NCBI RefSeq assembly: GCF_001591005.1
Contig: NZ_BCTY01000012.1
Span: 1-64,000, forward strand
Direction: 5' to 3'
From: Sphingomonas sanguinis NBRC 13937
GTDB taxonomy: Bacteria; Pseudomonadota; Alphaproteobacteria; Sphingomonadales; Sphingomonadaceae
Length of the DNA: 64,000 bases
Part shown: positions 7,435 to 16,169 of the stretch, piece after piece
How the letters are laid out: the number at the start of each line of letters is the position of its first letter
Position numbering within the stretch: the first letter of the stretch is position 1
Made by a program: the position numbers and the translations under genes
The notes under the pieces: model-generated
Databases searched by the model: none
Told to the model about the DNA's origin: nothing
The model's input: the letters and a program-made list of their open reading frames with translations, nothing else

Positions 7435-9354
7435 TCACTGGCACGCCAGGCATTCGTCGTAATCGGTCGTTTCCCCGATCTCGAACTTCGGTGCGCTGAT
7501 CGTGTTGTCCGCCTCGACGCCGCCCGACCCGGCGAAACCGGCGCGCTGCACCGACTTCGAGCGGAGATAATAGAGCGACTTGATGCCCAGCTCCCACGCG
7601 CGGAAGTGGAGCATGAGGAGGTCCCACTTCTCCACATCGGCCGGGATGAACAGGTTCAGCGACTGCGCCTGGTCGATATAGGGCGTGCGGTCGCCGGCCA
7701 GTTCGAGCAGCCAGCGCTGGTCGATCTCGAACGAGGTCTTGAACGTGTCCTTCTCTTCCTGGCTCAGGAAGTCGAGATGCTGGACCGAGCCGCCATGCTC
7801 GAGGATCGAGTTCCACACGGACTCGGCGTTCTTCGCCTTCTCGATCAGCAGCTTTTCGAGATAGGGGTTCTTCACGACGAACGAACCCGACAGCGTCTTG
7901 TGGGTGTAGATGTTCGCCGGGATCGGCTCGATGCACGCGCTGGTGCCGCCGCAGATGATCGAGATCGACGCGGTCGGCGCGATCGCCATCTTGCAGCTGA
8001 AGCGTTCCATCACACCGACATCGGCCGCATCGGGGCAGGGCCCGCGTTCGACCGCCAGCGTCATCGACGCCTGGTTCACCTGGGCGCTGACATGCTTGAA
8101 CATGCGCAGGTTCCAGGACTTGGCCATCGCCCCCTCGAAGGGGATGCCGCGCGCCTGGAGGAAGCTGTGGAAGCCCATCACGCCCAGGCCGACCGACCGC
8201 TCGCGGCTGGCGGAATAGGCGGCGCGCTCCATGCCCGGCTCGTGGCGCTCGATATAATCCTGCAGGACATTGTCGAGGAAGCGCATCACGTCCTCGATGA
8301 ACTGCTTGTCGTCCTTCCACTCGTCCCAGGTTTCCAGGTTGAGCGAGGACAGACAGCACACCGCGGTGCGGTCCTTGCCCTTATGGTCGATGCCGGTCGG
8401 CAGGGTGATTTCCGAACACAGGTTCGAGGTCGACACCTTCAGCCCCAGCTCGCGATGATGCTTGGGCATGTTCTTGTTCACATGGTCGGCGAACACGATG
8501 TACGGCTCGCCGGTCGCCAGGCGGGTCTCAACCAGCTTCTGGAACAGCGCGCGCGCATCGACGGTCGCGCGGACCTCGCCGGTCTTGGGGCTCTTGAGAT
8601 GCCATTCGGCACCGTCGCGCACCGCTTCCATGAAGGCGTCGGGGATCAGCACGCCGTGGTGGAGGTTCAACGCCTTGCGGTTGAAGTCGCCGCTGGGCTT
8701 CCGGATTTCCAGGAACTCCTCGATCTCGGGATGCGAGATGTCGAGATAGCAGGCGGCCGAGCCGCGACGCAGCGAACCCTGGCTGATCGCCAGCGTCAGC
8801 GAGTCCATCACGCGGACGAAGGGGATGATGCCGCTGGTCTTGCCGTTCAGGCCGACCGGCTCGCCGATACCGCGCACATGGCCCCAATAGGTGCCGATGC
8901 CCCCGCCGCGCGAGGCCAGCCATACATTCTCGTTCCAGGTGGTGACGATGCCGTCCAGGCTGTCGGGCACCGAGTTCAGGTAGCAGCTGATCGGCAGGCC
9001 GCGACCCGTGCCGCCGTTCGACAGGACCGGCGTCGCGGGCATGAACCACAGCTTCGAGATATAGTCGTACAGCCGCTGGGCGTGCTCGGCATTGTCGGCA
9101 TAGGCCGAGGCGACGCGCACGAACAGGTCCTGATAGCTTTCGCCGGGCAGGAGGTAGCGGTCGTTCAGCGTTTCCTTGCCGAAATCGGTGAGCCGCGCAT
9201 CGCGCGCATGGTCGACCTCGACCGGATAGGGTTGCGGGCGCACCGACTTGGTATCGGCGGGCGTCGGGGCAGGCGCGGCTACCGTGTCGGCGGCCATTTT
9301 CTCAAGCATATCAGTCGTCATGTCGCTATCCCGGCTATCCCTGAAATCCATCAT
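7435..9354 (-). CDS. nrdA: Ribonucleotide reductase class I alpha subunit
   Basis: 639 residues; the catalytic subunit. Key residues are all present: the redox pair C124 (PISCYLN) and C333 or C334 (AVCCLSS), the active-site trio N311-C313-E315 (NLCSE), the radical-relay tyrosine pair in SLYYLRS, and the C-terminal shuttle cysteines C635/C638 (ECLAC). It is about 120 residues shorter than E. coli NrdA: the ~90-residue N-terminal ATP-cone is absent, so overall dATP inhibition through that domain is not expected. AAAGGAG before ATG 9354 supports the start. A likely NrdR site lies 130-180 bp upstream. Confidence 0.97.
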   Translation of the reverse strand: MMDFRDSRDSDMTTDMLEKMAADTVAAPAPTPADTKSVRPQPYPVEVDHARDARLTDFGKETLNDRYLLPGESYQDLFVRVASAYADNAEHAQRLYDYISKLWFMPATPVLSNGGTGRGLPISCYLNSVPDSLDGIVTTWNENVWLASRGGGIGTYWGHVRGIGEPVGLNGKTSGIIPFVRVMDSLTLAISQGSLRRGSAACYLDISHPEIEEFLEIRKPSGDFNRKALNLHHGVLIPDAFMEAVRDGAEWHLKSPKTGEVRATVDARALFQKLVETRLATGEPYIVFADHVNKNMPKHHRELGLKVSTSNLCSEITLPTGIDHKGKDRTAVCCLSSLNLETWDEWKDDKQFIEDVMRFLDNVLQDYIERHEPGMERAAYSASRERSVGLGVMGFHSFLQARGIPFEGAMAKSWNLRMFKHVSAQVNQASMTLAVERGPCPDAADVGVMERFSCKMAIAPTASISIICGGTSACIEPIPANIYTHKTLSGSFVVKNPYLEKLLIEKAKNAESVWNSILEHGGSVQHLDFLSQEEKDTFKTSFEIDQRWLLELAGDRTPYIDQAQSLNLFIPADVEKWDLLMLHFRAWELGIKSLYYLRSKSVQRAGFAGSGGVEADNTISAPKFEIGETTDYDECLACQ

Positions 9355-9486
9355 CGATGCCGCTCCTTTGTTCTTGTTCCGTTCGAATCGGCATCATGCC
9401 CCGTAACACCCCGCGCCGCGTACGTCGCGATCCGGGCAGGGGGTCGGACAAGACGCCGTTTCCGGTGTCCGGTCTTTGTCCCTGTC

Positions 9487-9534
9487 CTACCAGTGCTTGG
9501 GGCCGCCCCCGACCTCTTCCACAATCCATAGTGG
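9487..9534 (-). promoter_or_regulatory. Probable NrdR box pair upstream of nrdA
   Basis: CCACAATCCATAGTGG at 9519-9534 closely fits the 16-bp NrdR palindrome (ACACWATATWTAGTGT type). A weaker half-conserved match (CTACCAGTGCTTGGGG) lies at 9487-9502, leaving 16 bp between boxes, the usual helical phasing for NrdR. NrdR is the ATP-cone repressor of RNR operons. The first box is convincing, the second weak. Confidence 0.6.
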
Positions 9535-9654
9535 AAAATCCCGGGCGGGACCGCAAGAGCCTAAAGCATGGAGAGCGGGTTGGTTGCGACGAATGACGCT
9601 GGCGTCAGGCGCTCGAAAAGCCGCGACGCACGGATGTCTGCGGGGTTCGCGAAG

Positions 9655-9688
9655 CGCAAGCCCCTAAAATTTTTTTTAGGGGCTTGCG
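9655..9688 (-). terminator. Strong terminator after the DUF3429 gene
   Basis: CGCAAGCCCCTAAAA and its exact complement TTTTAGGGGCTTGCG form a 15-bp perfect stem over a 4-base loop, starting 1 bp after the DUF3429 stop codon. It should insulate nrdA from that gene. The rest of 9358-9689 holds only the nrdA promoter area. Confidence 0.85.
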
Positions 9689-9689
9689 A

Positions 9690-10148
9690 TTAACCGAATG
9701 ACAATAGGAGCAGCGCGATCAGGCCGACCAGCGCGACCGCCATTTGCGGTGGCCGCAGCCGTGCGAAATGCTCGGGCGCTCCGCCCCAGCGGGCCGTCCA
9801 GGGATCGGTCACCGCGATCGACGCATAGCCCAGGATCAGCAGCACGAACGCCGTCAACGGCCCGGCGATCAGGGCGAGCAGCCCCAAGGTGAAGCGCAGC
9901 CCCATGACCAGCATCTGCGACCGGTGCGGCCCGCCCGGCGTGAAGAAGCTGAGCCCCCGCGCCACGCCCGCCAGAAAGATCAGGATGGCCGCGCCCCATA
10001 TCTGCCCGATCAGCAGGGCCAGCGGCGCCCCCGCCCAGGCCGCCAGCGCGGCCAGCGGCAGGACGAGCACTGGGCCATAGCCGAAGACGATACTGAGCGC
10101 AGGGATGCGGGGCGAAGCGCCTTCGGGCGTCGGGGCGGAAACAGTCAT
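9690..10148 (-). CDS. DUF3429 membrane protein
   Basis: 152 residues with about five hydrophobic segments. The segment GVARGLSFFTPGGP after two helices is the signature of DUF3429 inner-membrane proteins. Function is unknown. It ends in the strong hairpin at 9655-9688 and lies 69 bp from the next gene upstream on the same strand, so it could be read through from the GGDEF-EAL gene. No other domain is seen. Confidence 0.72.
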   Translation of the reverse strand: MTVSAPTPEGASPRIPALSIVFGYGPVLVLPLAALAAWAGAPLALLIGQIWGAAILIFLAGVARGLSFFTPGGPHRSQMLVMGLRFTLGLLALIAGPLTAFVLLILGYASIAVTDPWTARWGGAPEHFARLRPPQMAVALVGLIALLLLSFG

Positions 10149-10217
10149 GACGCCGCGAACGTGCGGGAGGCAGTTTCCTATCCCGATGTAAATCCTACCC
10201 TTGCCGCGGGAGCGGCA

Positions 10218-12869
10218 TCACGCAGACTGGCGGTGATGGTCGTGGCTATCGTCGCCTTCCAGCCAGGGGTGATCCTCGGCCAGCGGCGTGGCGAAGGCGA
10301 TGCCGACCCGCCCTTCGCGCTCCCAGCGTATATAGCCGCGCAAGGGGCGGTCCGCGCCCAGGCGGATACCGATCGCCGCGCCGCATACGATATAGGCGGG
10401 GGGCAGCCCCTCGATCATCACGCCGGTCGTCGACATGTCGCGGATGCGCACATCGATCGTCGCGGTGCCCGACATGATCTGGGCGGTGCGCAGGATCTTC
10501 ATGCGCGGGCGGCGATTGGATTTCAGGCCGACCGGCTCGGCGCGGCCCTCGCGGTCGCGCAGCATCCGGTGCACTTCGTCAGATCCGGCGGGCTTGCCAT
10601 AGACATAGCCCTGGATGTGGCTGCACCCCAGGTCGCGGATCAGCTCGATCTCATCCTGGATTTCTACGCCCTCGGCGGTCGTCTCCATGCCCAGCGTGTC
10701 GGCCAGCGTCACGATCGCACGGATGATCGCGGCGTTGCGGCTGCCGGCGCGGATCGCGCCGTGGACGAAGGACTGGTCAATCTTGATCTTGTCGAACGGC
10801 GCGCGGCGCAGATAGCCGAGCGAGGAATAGCCGGTGCCGAAATCGTCGAGCGCCAGGCGGACGCCCAGCGCCTTGAGCGCAGCGAATTTGCGGTCCGACT
10901 CCTGATTGTCGTTCAGGAACACGCTTTCGGTGATCTCCAGCTCCAGCCGCGACGGCTCCAGCCCCGATTGCGCCAGCGCCTGAGAAACGAGAGCGGGCAG
11001 ATGCGGCTTGGCGAACTGGATCGACGAGACGTTGACCGCGACCCGCGCGGGGCGGGGCCAGCTCGCCGCCTCCAGGCAGGCGGTACGCATCACCCATTCG
11101 CCGATCTGCTCGATCAGCCCGCATTCCTCGGCGATCGGCACGAACTGCGCGGGCGAGATATCGCCCTGGGTCGGGTGACGCCAGCGCAGCAGCGCCTCAT
11201 AGCCGACGATCATCGCATCGCGGGTCGACACGACGGGCTGATAGGCGAGGTGGAACTGCCCTTGCGTGATGGCGACGCGCAAATCCTCCTCCATCCGCTT
11301 GCGGCTGCGCGCGCCCTCGAGCATCGCCTCGGCATAGAAACGGTGGACGCCGCGCCCATCGCCCTTGGCGGCATAGAGGCCAAGGTCGGCGTTGCGGATC
11401 AGCGTCTGCGAATCCGCGCCGTCCTCCGGCGCGATGGCGATGCCGATCGAACAGCCGATCGTGACCTCGTTGCCGTGCACGTCATAGGGGCGCGACAGGG
11501 TGACGATGATTTCCTTCGCAAGGCTGGCCAGCCGGTCGCGCGAGTCGATGCCGGGCAGCAGGATCTGGAACTCGTCGCCGCCCAGGCGCCCGACCAGCCC
11601 GACATCGCCGACCACCTGTTCCAGCCGCCGCGCAACCAGTTGCAGCAGCAGGTCGCCGGCCGGATGGCCCAGCGTGTCGTTGACCGCCTTGAACCGGTCC
11701 AGGTCCATCAGGAACAAGGCGGTCGGGCGATAGGGGCTGACCGACTGTTTCAACGTCTTGTCGAGCGACAGCTTCATGCGCTGGCGATTGGCCAGGCCGG
11801 TCAGGCTGTCGAACAGGGCCAGACGGGTAATCTCGGCCTCCGACCGGCGCTTTTCGGTAAGGTCGGACCCCGATCCGATAAAGCCGCGGAACCGGCCGAT
11901 GCTGTCGATGATCGGCCGCCCCGAAATCGACCACCAGCGATCGGCGACGGCGGGGCCGCCCGCCACCGCGCAGACCGTATAGTCGGAAAAGCTGGTGCGT
12001 GATGCCATGTGGAAGGACAGGGTGCGTTCGCTGCCCGGCGCGGTGGAATCCATGTGGAACAGCTCGGTCAGCGCATGACCGTGATAGTCGCCGTCCGGAC
12101 CGACCAGATCGTCGGCGACCTTCTTCGACAGATAGGTCAGCCGTCCCTGGCGATCGGTTTCCCAGAACCAGCCGGTGCCATGTTCCTCGAACTCGGCGAT
12201 CATCTTGACCGCCTGTTGCCCCTGGCCGAACTCGCGGGCCCGCGCGCGTGCCGCATCATAGTCCATCCGGCCCAGGCGCTGCGCCTTCAGCACCAGGAAC
12301 AGCAACGGCGGCACCACGGCGGCCAGCACGGGCAGGACGGGTACGCCCCACGCCAGCGCGGCGATCGGCGCCAGGAACGCGAAGCCGAAGGAATAGCCGA
12401 GCAGCGCGCCGCGCACCGGGTTCAGCATCGCCGCCATCGCCCACATCGCACAGATCAGCGTCAGCGCCGAGGCCCAGTCATGGCTGCCGGTCTGCGACCG
12501 GGTGAGGATCAGCAGCAGCGGCGCGGTGGTGAGCGAAAGGACCAGACCCATCACGCTCAGCCATTGCTTGAACCGGTAGAAGGGCCATTGCCGCGATCGG
12601 CCCCGCCACAGGACGATGCCGAACGCCACCGTGCCCAGCATCATGGCCGCGCAGCCGATACCCTTTTCGATCAGCACCGACCGGGGATCGCTCAGCGCGC
12701 CGAAGCCCGCGATGATCGCCACCGTGACGAGATTCTGCAGGATCGCCAGCGGCCATGTCCGACACAGCCTCTTCAACCGATCGAGGTGCAACGAGATCAG
12801 CAGCTCGTCATTGTCCTCGACGAGACCGATCAGGGCCAGAAAGGGGATTCGGTCGGTGGCGGACGGCAT
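10218..12869 (-). CDS. Membrane GGDEF-EAL-PilZ cyclic-di-GMP protein
   Basis: 883 residues. The N-terminal ~210 contain five or six membrane helices, probably a sensor. Next comes a PAS-like region (about 225-345, GTGWFWETDRQGRLTYLS) and a GGDEF domain with intact GGDEF at 430-434. The place of the RxxD inhibitory site holds GDVG, so product feedback is probably lost. An EAL domain follows with E558 (EALLRW), NVSS, EITES, DDFGTGYSS, KIDQSF and AEGVE, the full metal/catalytic set. The C-terminus from about 780 (NRRPRMKILR) is a PilZ domain, a c-di-GMP receptor. It may therefore make, break and sense c-di-GMP; both enzymatic sites look competent, so the net direction cannot be called. Confidence 0.9.
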   Translation of the reverse strand: MPSATDRIPFLALIGLVEDNDELLISLHLDRLKRLCRTWPLAILQNLVTVAIIAGFGALSDPRSVLIEKGIGCAAMMLGTVAFGIVLWRGRSRQWPFYRFKQWLSVMGLVLSLTTAPLLLILTRSQTGSHDWASALTLICAMWAMAAMLNPVRGALLGYSFGFAFLAPIAALAWGVPVLPVLAAVVPPLLFLVLKAQRLGRMDYDAARARAREFGQGQQAVKMIAEFEEHGTGWFWETDRQGRLTYLSKKVADDLVGPDGDYHGHALTELFHMDSTAPGSERTLSFHMASRTSFSDYTVCAVAGGPAVADRWWSISGRPIIDSIGRFRGFIGSGSDLTEKRRSEAEITRLALFDSLTGLANRQRMKLSLDKTLKQSVSPYRPTALFLMDLDRFKAVNDTLGHPAGDLLLQLVARRLEQVVGDVGLVGRLGGDEFQILLPGIDSRDRLASLAKEIIVTLSRPYDVHGNEVTIGCSIGIAIAPEDGADSQTLIRNADLGLYAAKGDGRGVHRFYAEAMLEGARSRKRMEEDLRVAITQGQFHLAYQPVVSTRDAMIVGYEALLRWRHPTQGDISPAQFVPIAEECGLIEQIGEWVMRTACLEAASWPRPARVAVNVSSIQFAKPHLPALVSQALAQSGLEPSRLELEITESVFLNDNQESDRKFAALKALGVRLALDDFGTGYSSLGYLRRAPFDKIKIDQSFVHGAIRAGSRNAAIIRAIVTLADTLGMETTAEGVEIQDEIELIRDLGCSHIQGYVYGKPAGSDEVHRMLRDREGRAEPVGLKSNRRPRMKILRTAQIMSGTATIDVRIRDMSTTGVMIEGLPPAYIVCGAAIGIRLGADRPLRGYIRWEREGRVGIAFATPLAEDHPWLEGDDSHDHHRQSA

Positions 12870-13013
12870 GGGGATATCGCGGTTCCACTGGGGTTCGACC
12901 GACCCTCGCGAATCGAGGTTAAGATTGATTGAAGCGCGGCATCATCGCGAATCGCCGGACCGGTGAACGACGGGCGTTGCGCGCGCGGCCCCGCTGTCGC
13001 AAAAGGCCACTCC

Positions 13014-14537
13014 ATGACGACCCTGATCCGCGACACCGACCTGATCGAGAGCGTGGCCGACGCGCTCCAGTTCATCAGTTACTATCACCCGATGGATTAT
13101 ATCCGTGCGCTGGGTAAGGCCTATGAGGCCGAGAAGAGCCCGGCGGCCAAGGATGCCATCGCGCAGATCCTGACCAACAGCCGTATGTGCGCGGAGGGGC
13201 ATCGCCCGATCTGCCAGGACACCGGCATCGTCACGGTCTTCGTGAAATGGGGCCAGGACTGCCGCCTGTCGGGCGACCGCAGCTTGCAGGAAGTCGTCGA
13301 TGAGGGCGTGCGCCGCGCCTATCTCCACCCCGAGAACAAGCTGCGCGCTTCGATCCTCGCCGACCCCGCCTTCACCCGCCGCAATACCAAGGACAACACG
13401 CCGAGCGTTCTCCATGTCGAAATGGTGCCGGGCAACAAGGTGACGGTCGACGTCGCGGCCAAGGGCGGCGGGTCGGAGAACAAGTCGAAGTTCAAGATGA
13501 TGAACCCGTCCGACTCGATCGTCGACTGGGTGCTGGAGATGGTGCCGCAAATGGGTGCGGGCTGGTGTCCGCCCGGCATGCTGGGCATCGGCATCGGCGG
13601 CACCGCCGAAAAGGCCGTGCTGCTCGCCAAGGAATCGCTGATGGGCGCGATCGACATGGGCCAGCTCAAGGAACGCGGTCCCCGCAACGATATCGAGGCG
13701 CTGCGTATCGAGCTGTTCGACAAGGTCAATGCGCTGGGCATCGGCGCGCAGGGTCTGGGCGGCCTGTCCACCATCCTCGACGTCAAGATCCTCGACTGGC
13801 CGACCCACGCCGCGTCCAAGCCGGTGGCGATGATCCCCAACTGCGCCGCAACCCGTCACGCGCACTTCACGCTGGACGGCTCCGGGCCGGTCTATCTGGA
13901 GGCGCCCAAGCTGGAGGAATGGCCCAAAGTCGACTGGAAGCCGGACCTCCAGGCGGCTCGCCGCGTAGACCTGAACACGCTGACGCCGGAAGAGGTGAAG
14001 AGCTGGAAGCATGGCGATCGGCTACTTCTCAACGGCAAGATGCTGACCGGTCGTGACGCCGCGCACAAGCGGATCAAGGACATGCTCGATCGCGGCGAGG
14101 AGCTGCCGGTCGAGTTCAAGGGCCGGGTGATCTATTATGTCGGCCCGGTCGATCCGGTCGGTGAGGAAGTGGTCGGCCCGGCGGGCCCGACGACGGCGAC
14201 TCGCATGGACAAGTTCACCCGCATGATGCTCGACCAGGGCCTGCTGGCGATGGTCGGCAAGGCCGAGCGTGGTCCCGCCGCCACGGACGCGATCCGCGAA
14301 TATCAGTCCGCCTATCTGATGGCGGTCGGCGGCGCGGCCTATCTGGTCGCCCGCGCGATCAAGGGATCGAAGGTCGTCGGCTTCGAGGATCTAGGCATGG
14401 AGGCGATCTACGAATTCGACGTGGAGAACTTCCCCGTCACCGTCGCGGTCGATTCCGAGGGCCAGAACGTCCACACCCTGGCCCCGCTGGTGTGGCGCGA
14501 CAAGATTGCCAAGGAAGGCCTGTTGACCCCGGCGTGA
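13014..14537 (+). CDS. fumA: Class I fumarate hydratase (4Fe-4S)
   Basis: 507 residues; interconverts fumarate and malate in the TCA cycle using an oxygen-sensitive [4Fe-4S] cluster. The three cluster cysteines are C67 (ICQDTG), C185 (GWCPPG) and C277 (PNCAATRH), with spacing close to E. coli FumA. N- and C-terminal halves are fused as in enterobacterial FumA/B. I start at ATG 13014 (MTTLIRD, AAAAGG upstream) rather than the ATG at 12963, which adds an unrelated N-terminus. It is divergent from the GGDEF-EAL gene over a 144-bp gap in which I see no clear site. Confident. Confidence 0.93.
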   Translation: MTTLIRDTDLIESVADALQFISYYHPMDYIRALGKAYEAEKSPAAKDAIAQILTNSRMCAEGHRPICQDTGIVTVFVKWGQDCRLSGDRSLQEVVDEGVRRAYLHPENKLRASILADPAFTRRNTKDNTPSVLHVEMVPGNKVTVDVAAKGGGSENKSKFKMMNPSDSIVDWVLEMVPQMGAGWCPPGMLGIGIGGTAEKAVLLAKESLMGAIDMGQLKERGPRNDIEALRIELFDKVNALGIGAQGLGGLSTILDVKILDWPTHAASKPVAMIPNCAATRHAHFTLDGSGPVYLEAPKLEEWPKVDWKPDLQAARRVDLNTLTPEEVKSWKHGDRLLLNGKMLTGRDAAHKRIKDMLDRGEELPVEFKGRVIYYVGPVDPVGEEVVGPAGPTTATRMDKFTRMMLDQGLLAMVGKAERGPAATDAIREYQSAYLMAVGGAAYLVARAIKGSKVVGFEDLGMEAIYEFDVENFPVTVAVDSEGQNVHTLAPLVWRDKIAKEGLLTPA

Positions 14538-14544
14538 TCCATTT

Positions 14545-14573
14545 GCCCTCCCTGTCGGTGATAGGGAGGGCTT
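14545..14573 (+). terminator. Hairpin after fumarase gene
   Basis: GCCCTCCCT pairs with AGGGAGGGC (9 bp, 9-base loop) starting 7 bp after the stop, followed by TTCG only. It is a plausible but weak intrinsic terminator. Confidence 0.45.
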
Positions 14574-14604
14574 CGCCGCCGTTCAGATGACACGGCGGAT
14601 AGGC

Positions 14605-15123
14605 TCAGTCGGGCTGATCGCCGTCCCGCTGCCATCGCACCGACCAGCTCGCATGGGCGGTCGGCATGGCGTTGAGGATGGCGAACAGCAGGAACAGGGT
14701 CTGCGCACCGCCCTGCATCACCGCCTCTCGGGAATAGTCGAAGGCGAGCGCGGCCATCATCAGCGCCAGCGCGACCATCGTCGTGACCGCAAAGACCGCG
14801 AAGGTCACCAGATAGGCCCGCGCCCGAACCGCCCGGTCCCATTCGTCGGCCCGCTCCATGCTGCCAAAGGGCTTCAGCGGCCCCCAGATCTGGACGAAAC
14901 AGCCGATCGCGAACCCCAGCATCTCGATGCCATAGCCCAGCGAAGCGGCGGGGAAGCCCATCGCGTGGAGTACCGAAAAGCCATAGCCGCCAAAGGCCAG
15001 CGCCAGCGCGAGTGTCGCGGGCCAGCGCAGCGGACGACGCTTCGGCGTGCCCTTGGCGAGCGCCGGGATGCCCGTCCACTCGACCATGGTATCGAGCCGC
15101 GCGAAAAACCGCTGGTTGGTCAT
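14605..15123 (-). CDS. Four-helix membrane protein (operon gene 4)
   Basis: 172 residues from ATG 15123, whose start overlaps the TGA of the upstream gene (ATGA). A basic cytoplasmic N-terminus is followed by four hydrophobic segments (WPATLALALAFGGYGFSVL; LGYGIEMLGFAIGCFVQIW; AYLVTFAVFAVTTMVALAL; AQTLFLLFAILNAMPTAHA). The family is not recognised. It is the last gene of a four-gene unit led by an HTH regulator, and its helix layout resembles the preceding gene, suggesting paired membrane components. Confidence 0.72.
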   Translation of the reverse strand: MTNQRFFARLDTMVEWTGIPALAKGTPKRRPLRWPATLALALAFGGYGFSVLHAMGFPAASLGYGIEMLGFAIGCFVQIWGPLKPFGSMERADEWDRAVRARAYLVTFAVFAVTTMVALALMMAALAFDYSREAVMQGGAQTLFLLFAILNAMPTAHASWSVRWQRDGDQPD

Positions 15124-15608
15124 AGCGTCTCGTCCTCGGCATCGGGCATGGGGACCATGAACTCGGCAAAGGTCGCGGGCAGGCTGATGCCGATGACCAA
15201 GAGCGTGACGAGCCACCCGGTCCACTGCATCGGCCGGGTCGGCACCGGCCAGCCCAGGCCGGGGGCGGTGATCATCCAGCTGACGAGCAGGGCGACGAGG
15301 GCGATATAGGCGGCAAAGGCGCGGGCGGTGGCGCGCAGCAGCGCGGTATGCTCGAACTCGTCATACACGCCCAGGCCCTTGTCGGCGGCCCAGCTGTCCC
15401 GCGCGAAAGGCGAAAAGCCGATGACGAAGCCGGGCAGGAACGAAAGGAACAGCGGCGGATGTCCGTCCGTCCCGTACAGTGCCGTCGCCGTCAGCGCGAC
15501 CATGGTCGCCCCGGCCAATGCCCAGCGGACCCAGTAGCGACGCGGCCGCTCCTTCAGGCTGGCGGCATACCATTTGCGGATATCATATCCGTCGCGATAA
15601 CCGGTCAT
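15120..15608 (-). CDS. Membrane protein (operon gene 3)
   Basis: 162 residues with about four hydrophobic segments after a basic N-terminus (KERPRRYWVRW). The C-terminus LPATFAEFMVPMPDAEDE is echoed almost residue for residue in the 43-residue ORF just upstream. Start and stop both overlap neighbours (ATGA at each end), so translation is coupled through the whole operon. No known family was recognised; a small regulated membrane complex is the best description. Confidence 0.72.
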   Translation of the reverse strand: MTGYRDGYDIRKWYAASLKERPRRYWVRWALAGATMVALTATALYGTDGHPPLFLSFLPGFVIGFSPFARDSWAADKGLGVYDEFEHTALLRATARAFAAYIALVALLVSWMITAPGLGWPVPTRPMQWTGWLVTLLVIGISLPATFAEFMVPMPDAEDETL

Positions 15609-15736
15609 GCGGCGTCCTCCTGTGGCAAAGGAATGGCGAATTCGGCGAACAGGGCGGGCAGCGTCGTGAACAGTGACGTCAGCGCCGTCGTGGGGAGTGC
15701 TGGCTCCAGCGGCTCGAAGCGGGCGTCATAGCGCAT
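15605..15736 (-). CDS. 43-residue ORF, apparent paralogue remnant
   Basis: A short ORF from ATG 15736 to TGA 15605. Its start shares a base with the stop of the HTH gene (TGATG) and its stop overlaps the start of the 162-residue membrane protein (ATGA). The ending LPALFAEFAIPLPQED matches LPATFAEFMVPMPDAED at the end of that protein. It looks like a paralogue that lost its membrane core by internal deletion, or a small peptide kept for coupling. GGAGGACGCCGC-like sequence at its end provides the ribosome site for the next gene. Confidence 0.55.
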   Translation of the reverse strand: MRYDARFEPLEPALPTTALTSLFTTLPALFAEFAIPLPQEDAA

Positions 15737-15972
15737 CAGGCGTCTCCATCCCGGCGCAGGGCGTCGGTCAGCGAGGGGAAGGGGGAGAGGGAGAAGACCA
15801 GCTCGATCGGCGCGTCGAAATAGGCGGCGATCTTCAGGCCGAGTTCCAGGCTGGGCTTATAGTCGCCGCGTTCGAGATAGCCGATCGTCTGTGGATTGAC
15901 GCCGACCGCCTCCGCCAGCTCGCGCCGCGATACGTTGCGGTCGTTGCGGAACAGGGCGATGCGGTTGTGCAT
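15736..15972 (-). CDS. Small XRE-family HTH regulator
   Basis: 78 residues, almost all one Cro/CI helix-turn-helix: RNDRNVSRRELAEAVGVNPQTIGYLERGDYKPSLELGLKIAAYF. This is the compact YozG-like type often found ahead of membrane-protein genes. It heads a four-gene overlapping operon. A perfect 8-bp inverted repeat 20 bp upstream of the start overlaps the likely promoter and is the obvious autoregulatory operator. No ribosome site precedes the ATG, and a possible -10 (TATAGC on the minus strand) ends about 10 bases before it, so the mRNA may be leaderless. Confidence 0.85.
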   Translation of the reverse strand: MHNRIALFRNDRNVSRRELAEAVGVNPQTIGYLERGDYKPSLELGLKIAAYFDAPIELVFSLSPFPSLTDALRRDGDA

Positions 15973-15991
15973 ATAGGCAAGCTATACGAGG

Positions 15992-16009
15992 CGTTGTGTT
16001 TACACAACG
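15992..16009 (-). promoter_or_regulatory. Operator palindrome of the HTH operon
   Basis: CGTTGTGT-TT-ACACAACG: perfect 8-bp arms with a 2-bp centre, the size and symmetry bound by XRE dimers. On the minus strand its TTGTGT can serve as -35 with TATAGC 15 bp on, just before the HTH start. Confidence 0.7.
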
Positions 16010-16035
16010 ATTCGTTTCGGGTGAGCGCGGTCTAT

Positions 16036-16161
16036 CATTCCTTCCCTGCAAGGGGAGGTGGCAAGGCGTCAGCCTTGACGGAGGGGTGTCACGCTCTCGA
16101 TAGGGGCGACCCCCCTCCACCATGCTTCGCATGGTCCCCCTCCCCTTACAGGGGAGGAATG
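16036..16161. repeat. Intergenic repeat of the A family
   Basis: Composite of short hairpins: CATTCCTTCCCTGCAAGGGGAGG and the inverse TCCCCTTACAGGGGAGGAATG at the ends, with CAAGGCGTCAGCCTTG and CCATGCTTCGCATGG hairpins inside. It occupies the gap between the HTH operon promoter and the acyl-CoA ligase 3' end. Confidence 0.65.
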
Positions 16162-16169
16162 GGGGAGCT

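Noticed and set aside
6942..7637. A longer version of the DUF559 protein starting near 7637
   Set aside because: The extra N-terminus is Ser/Arg-rich, overlaps the end of nrdA and repeat C3, and has no homology-like pattern. GTG 7373 begins exactly at the DUF559 domain.
16036..16161. Repeated hairpins as a possible CRISPR array
   Set aside because: The units are inverted, unequal and not separated by constant-length spacers, so they are palindromic repeats.
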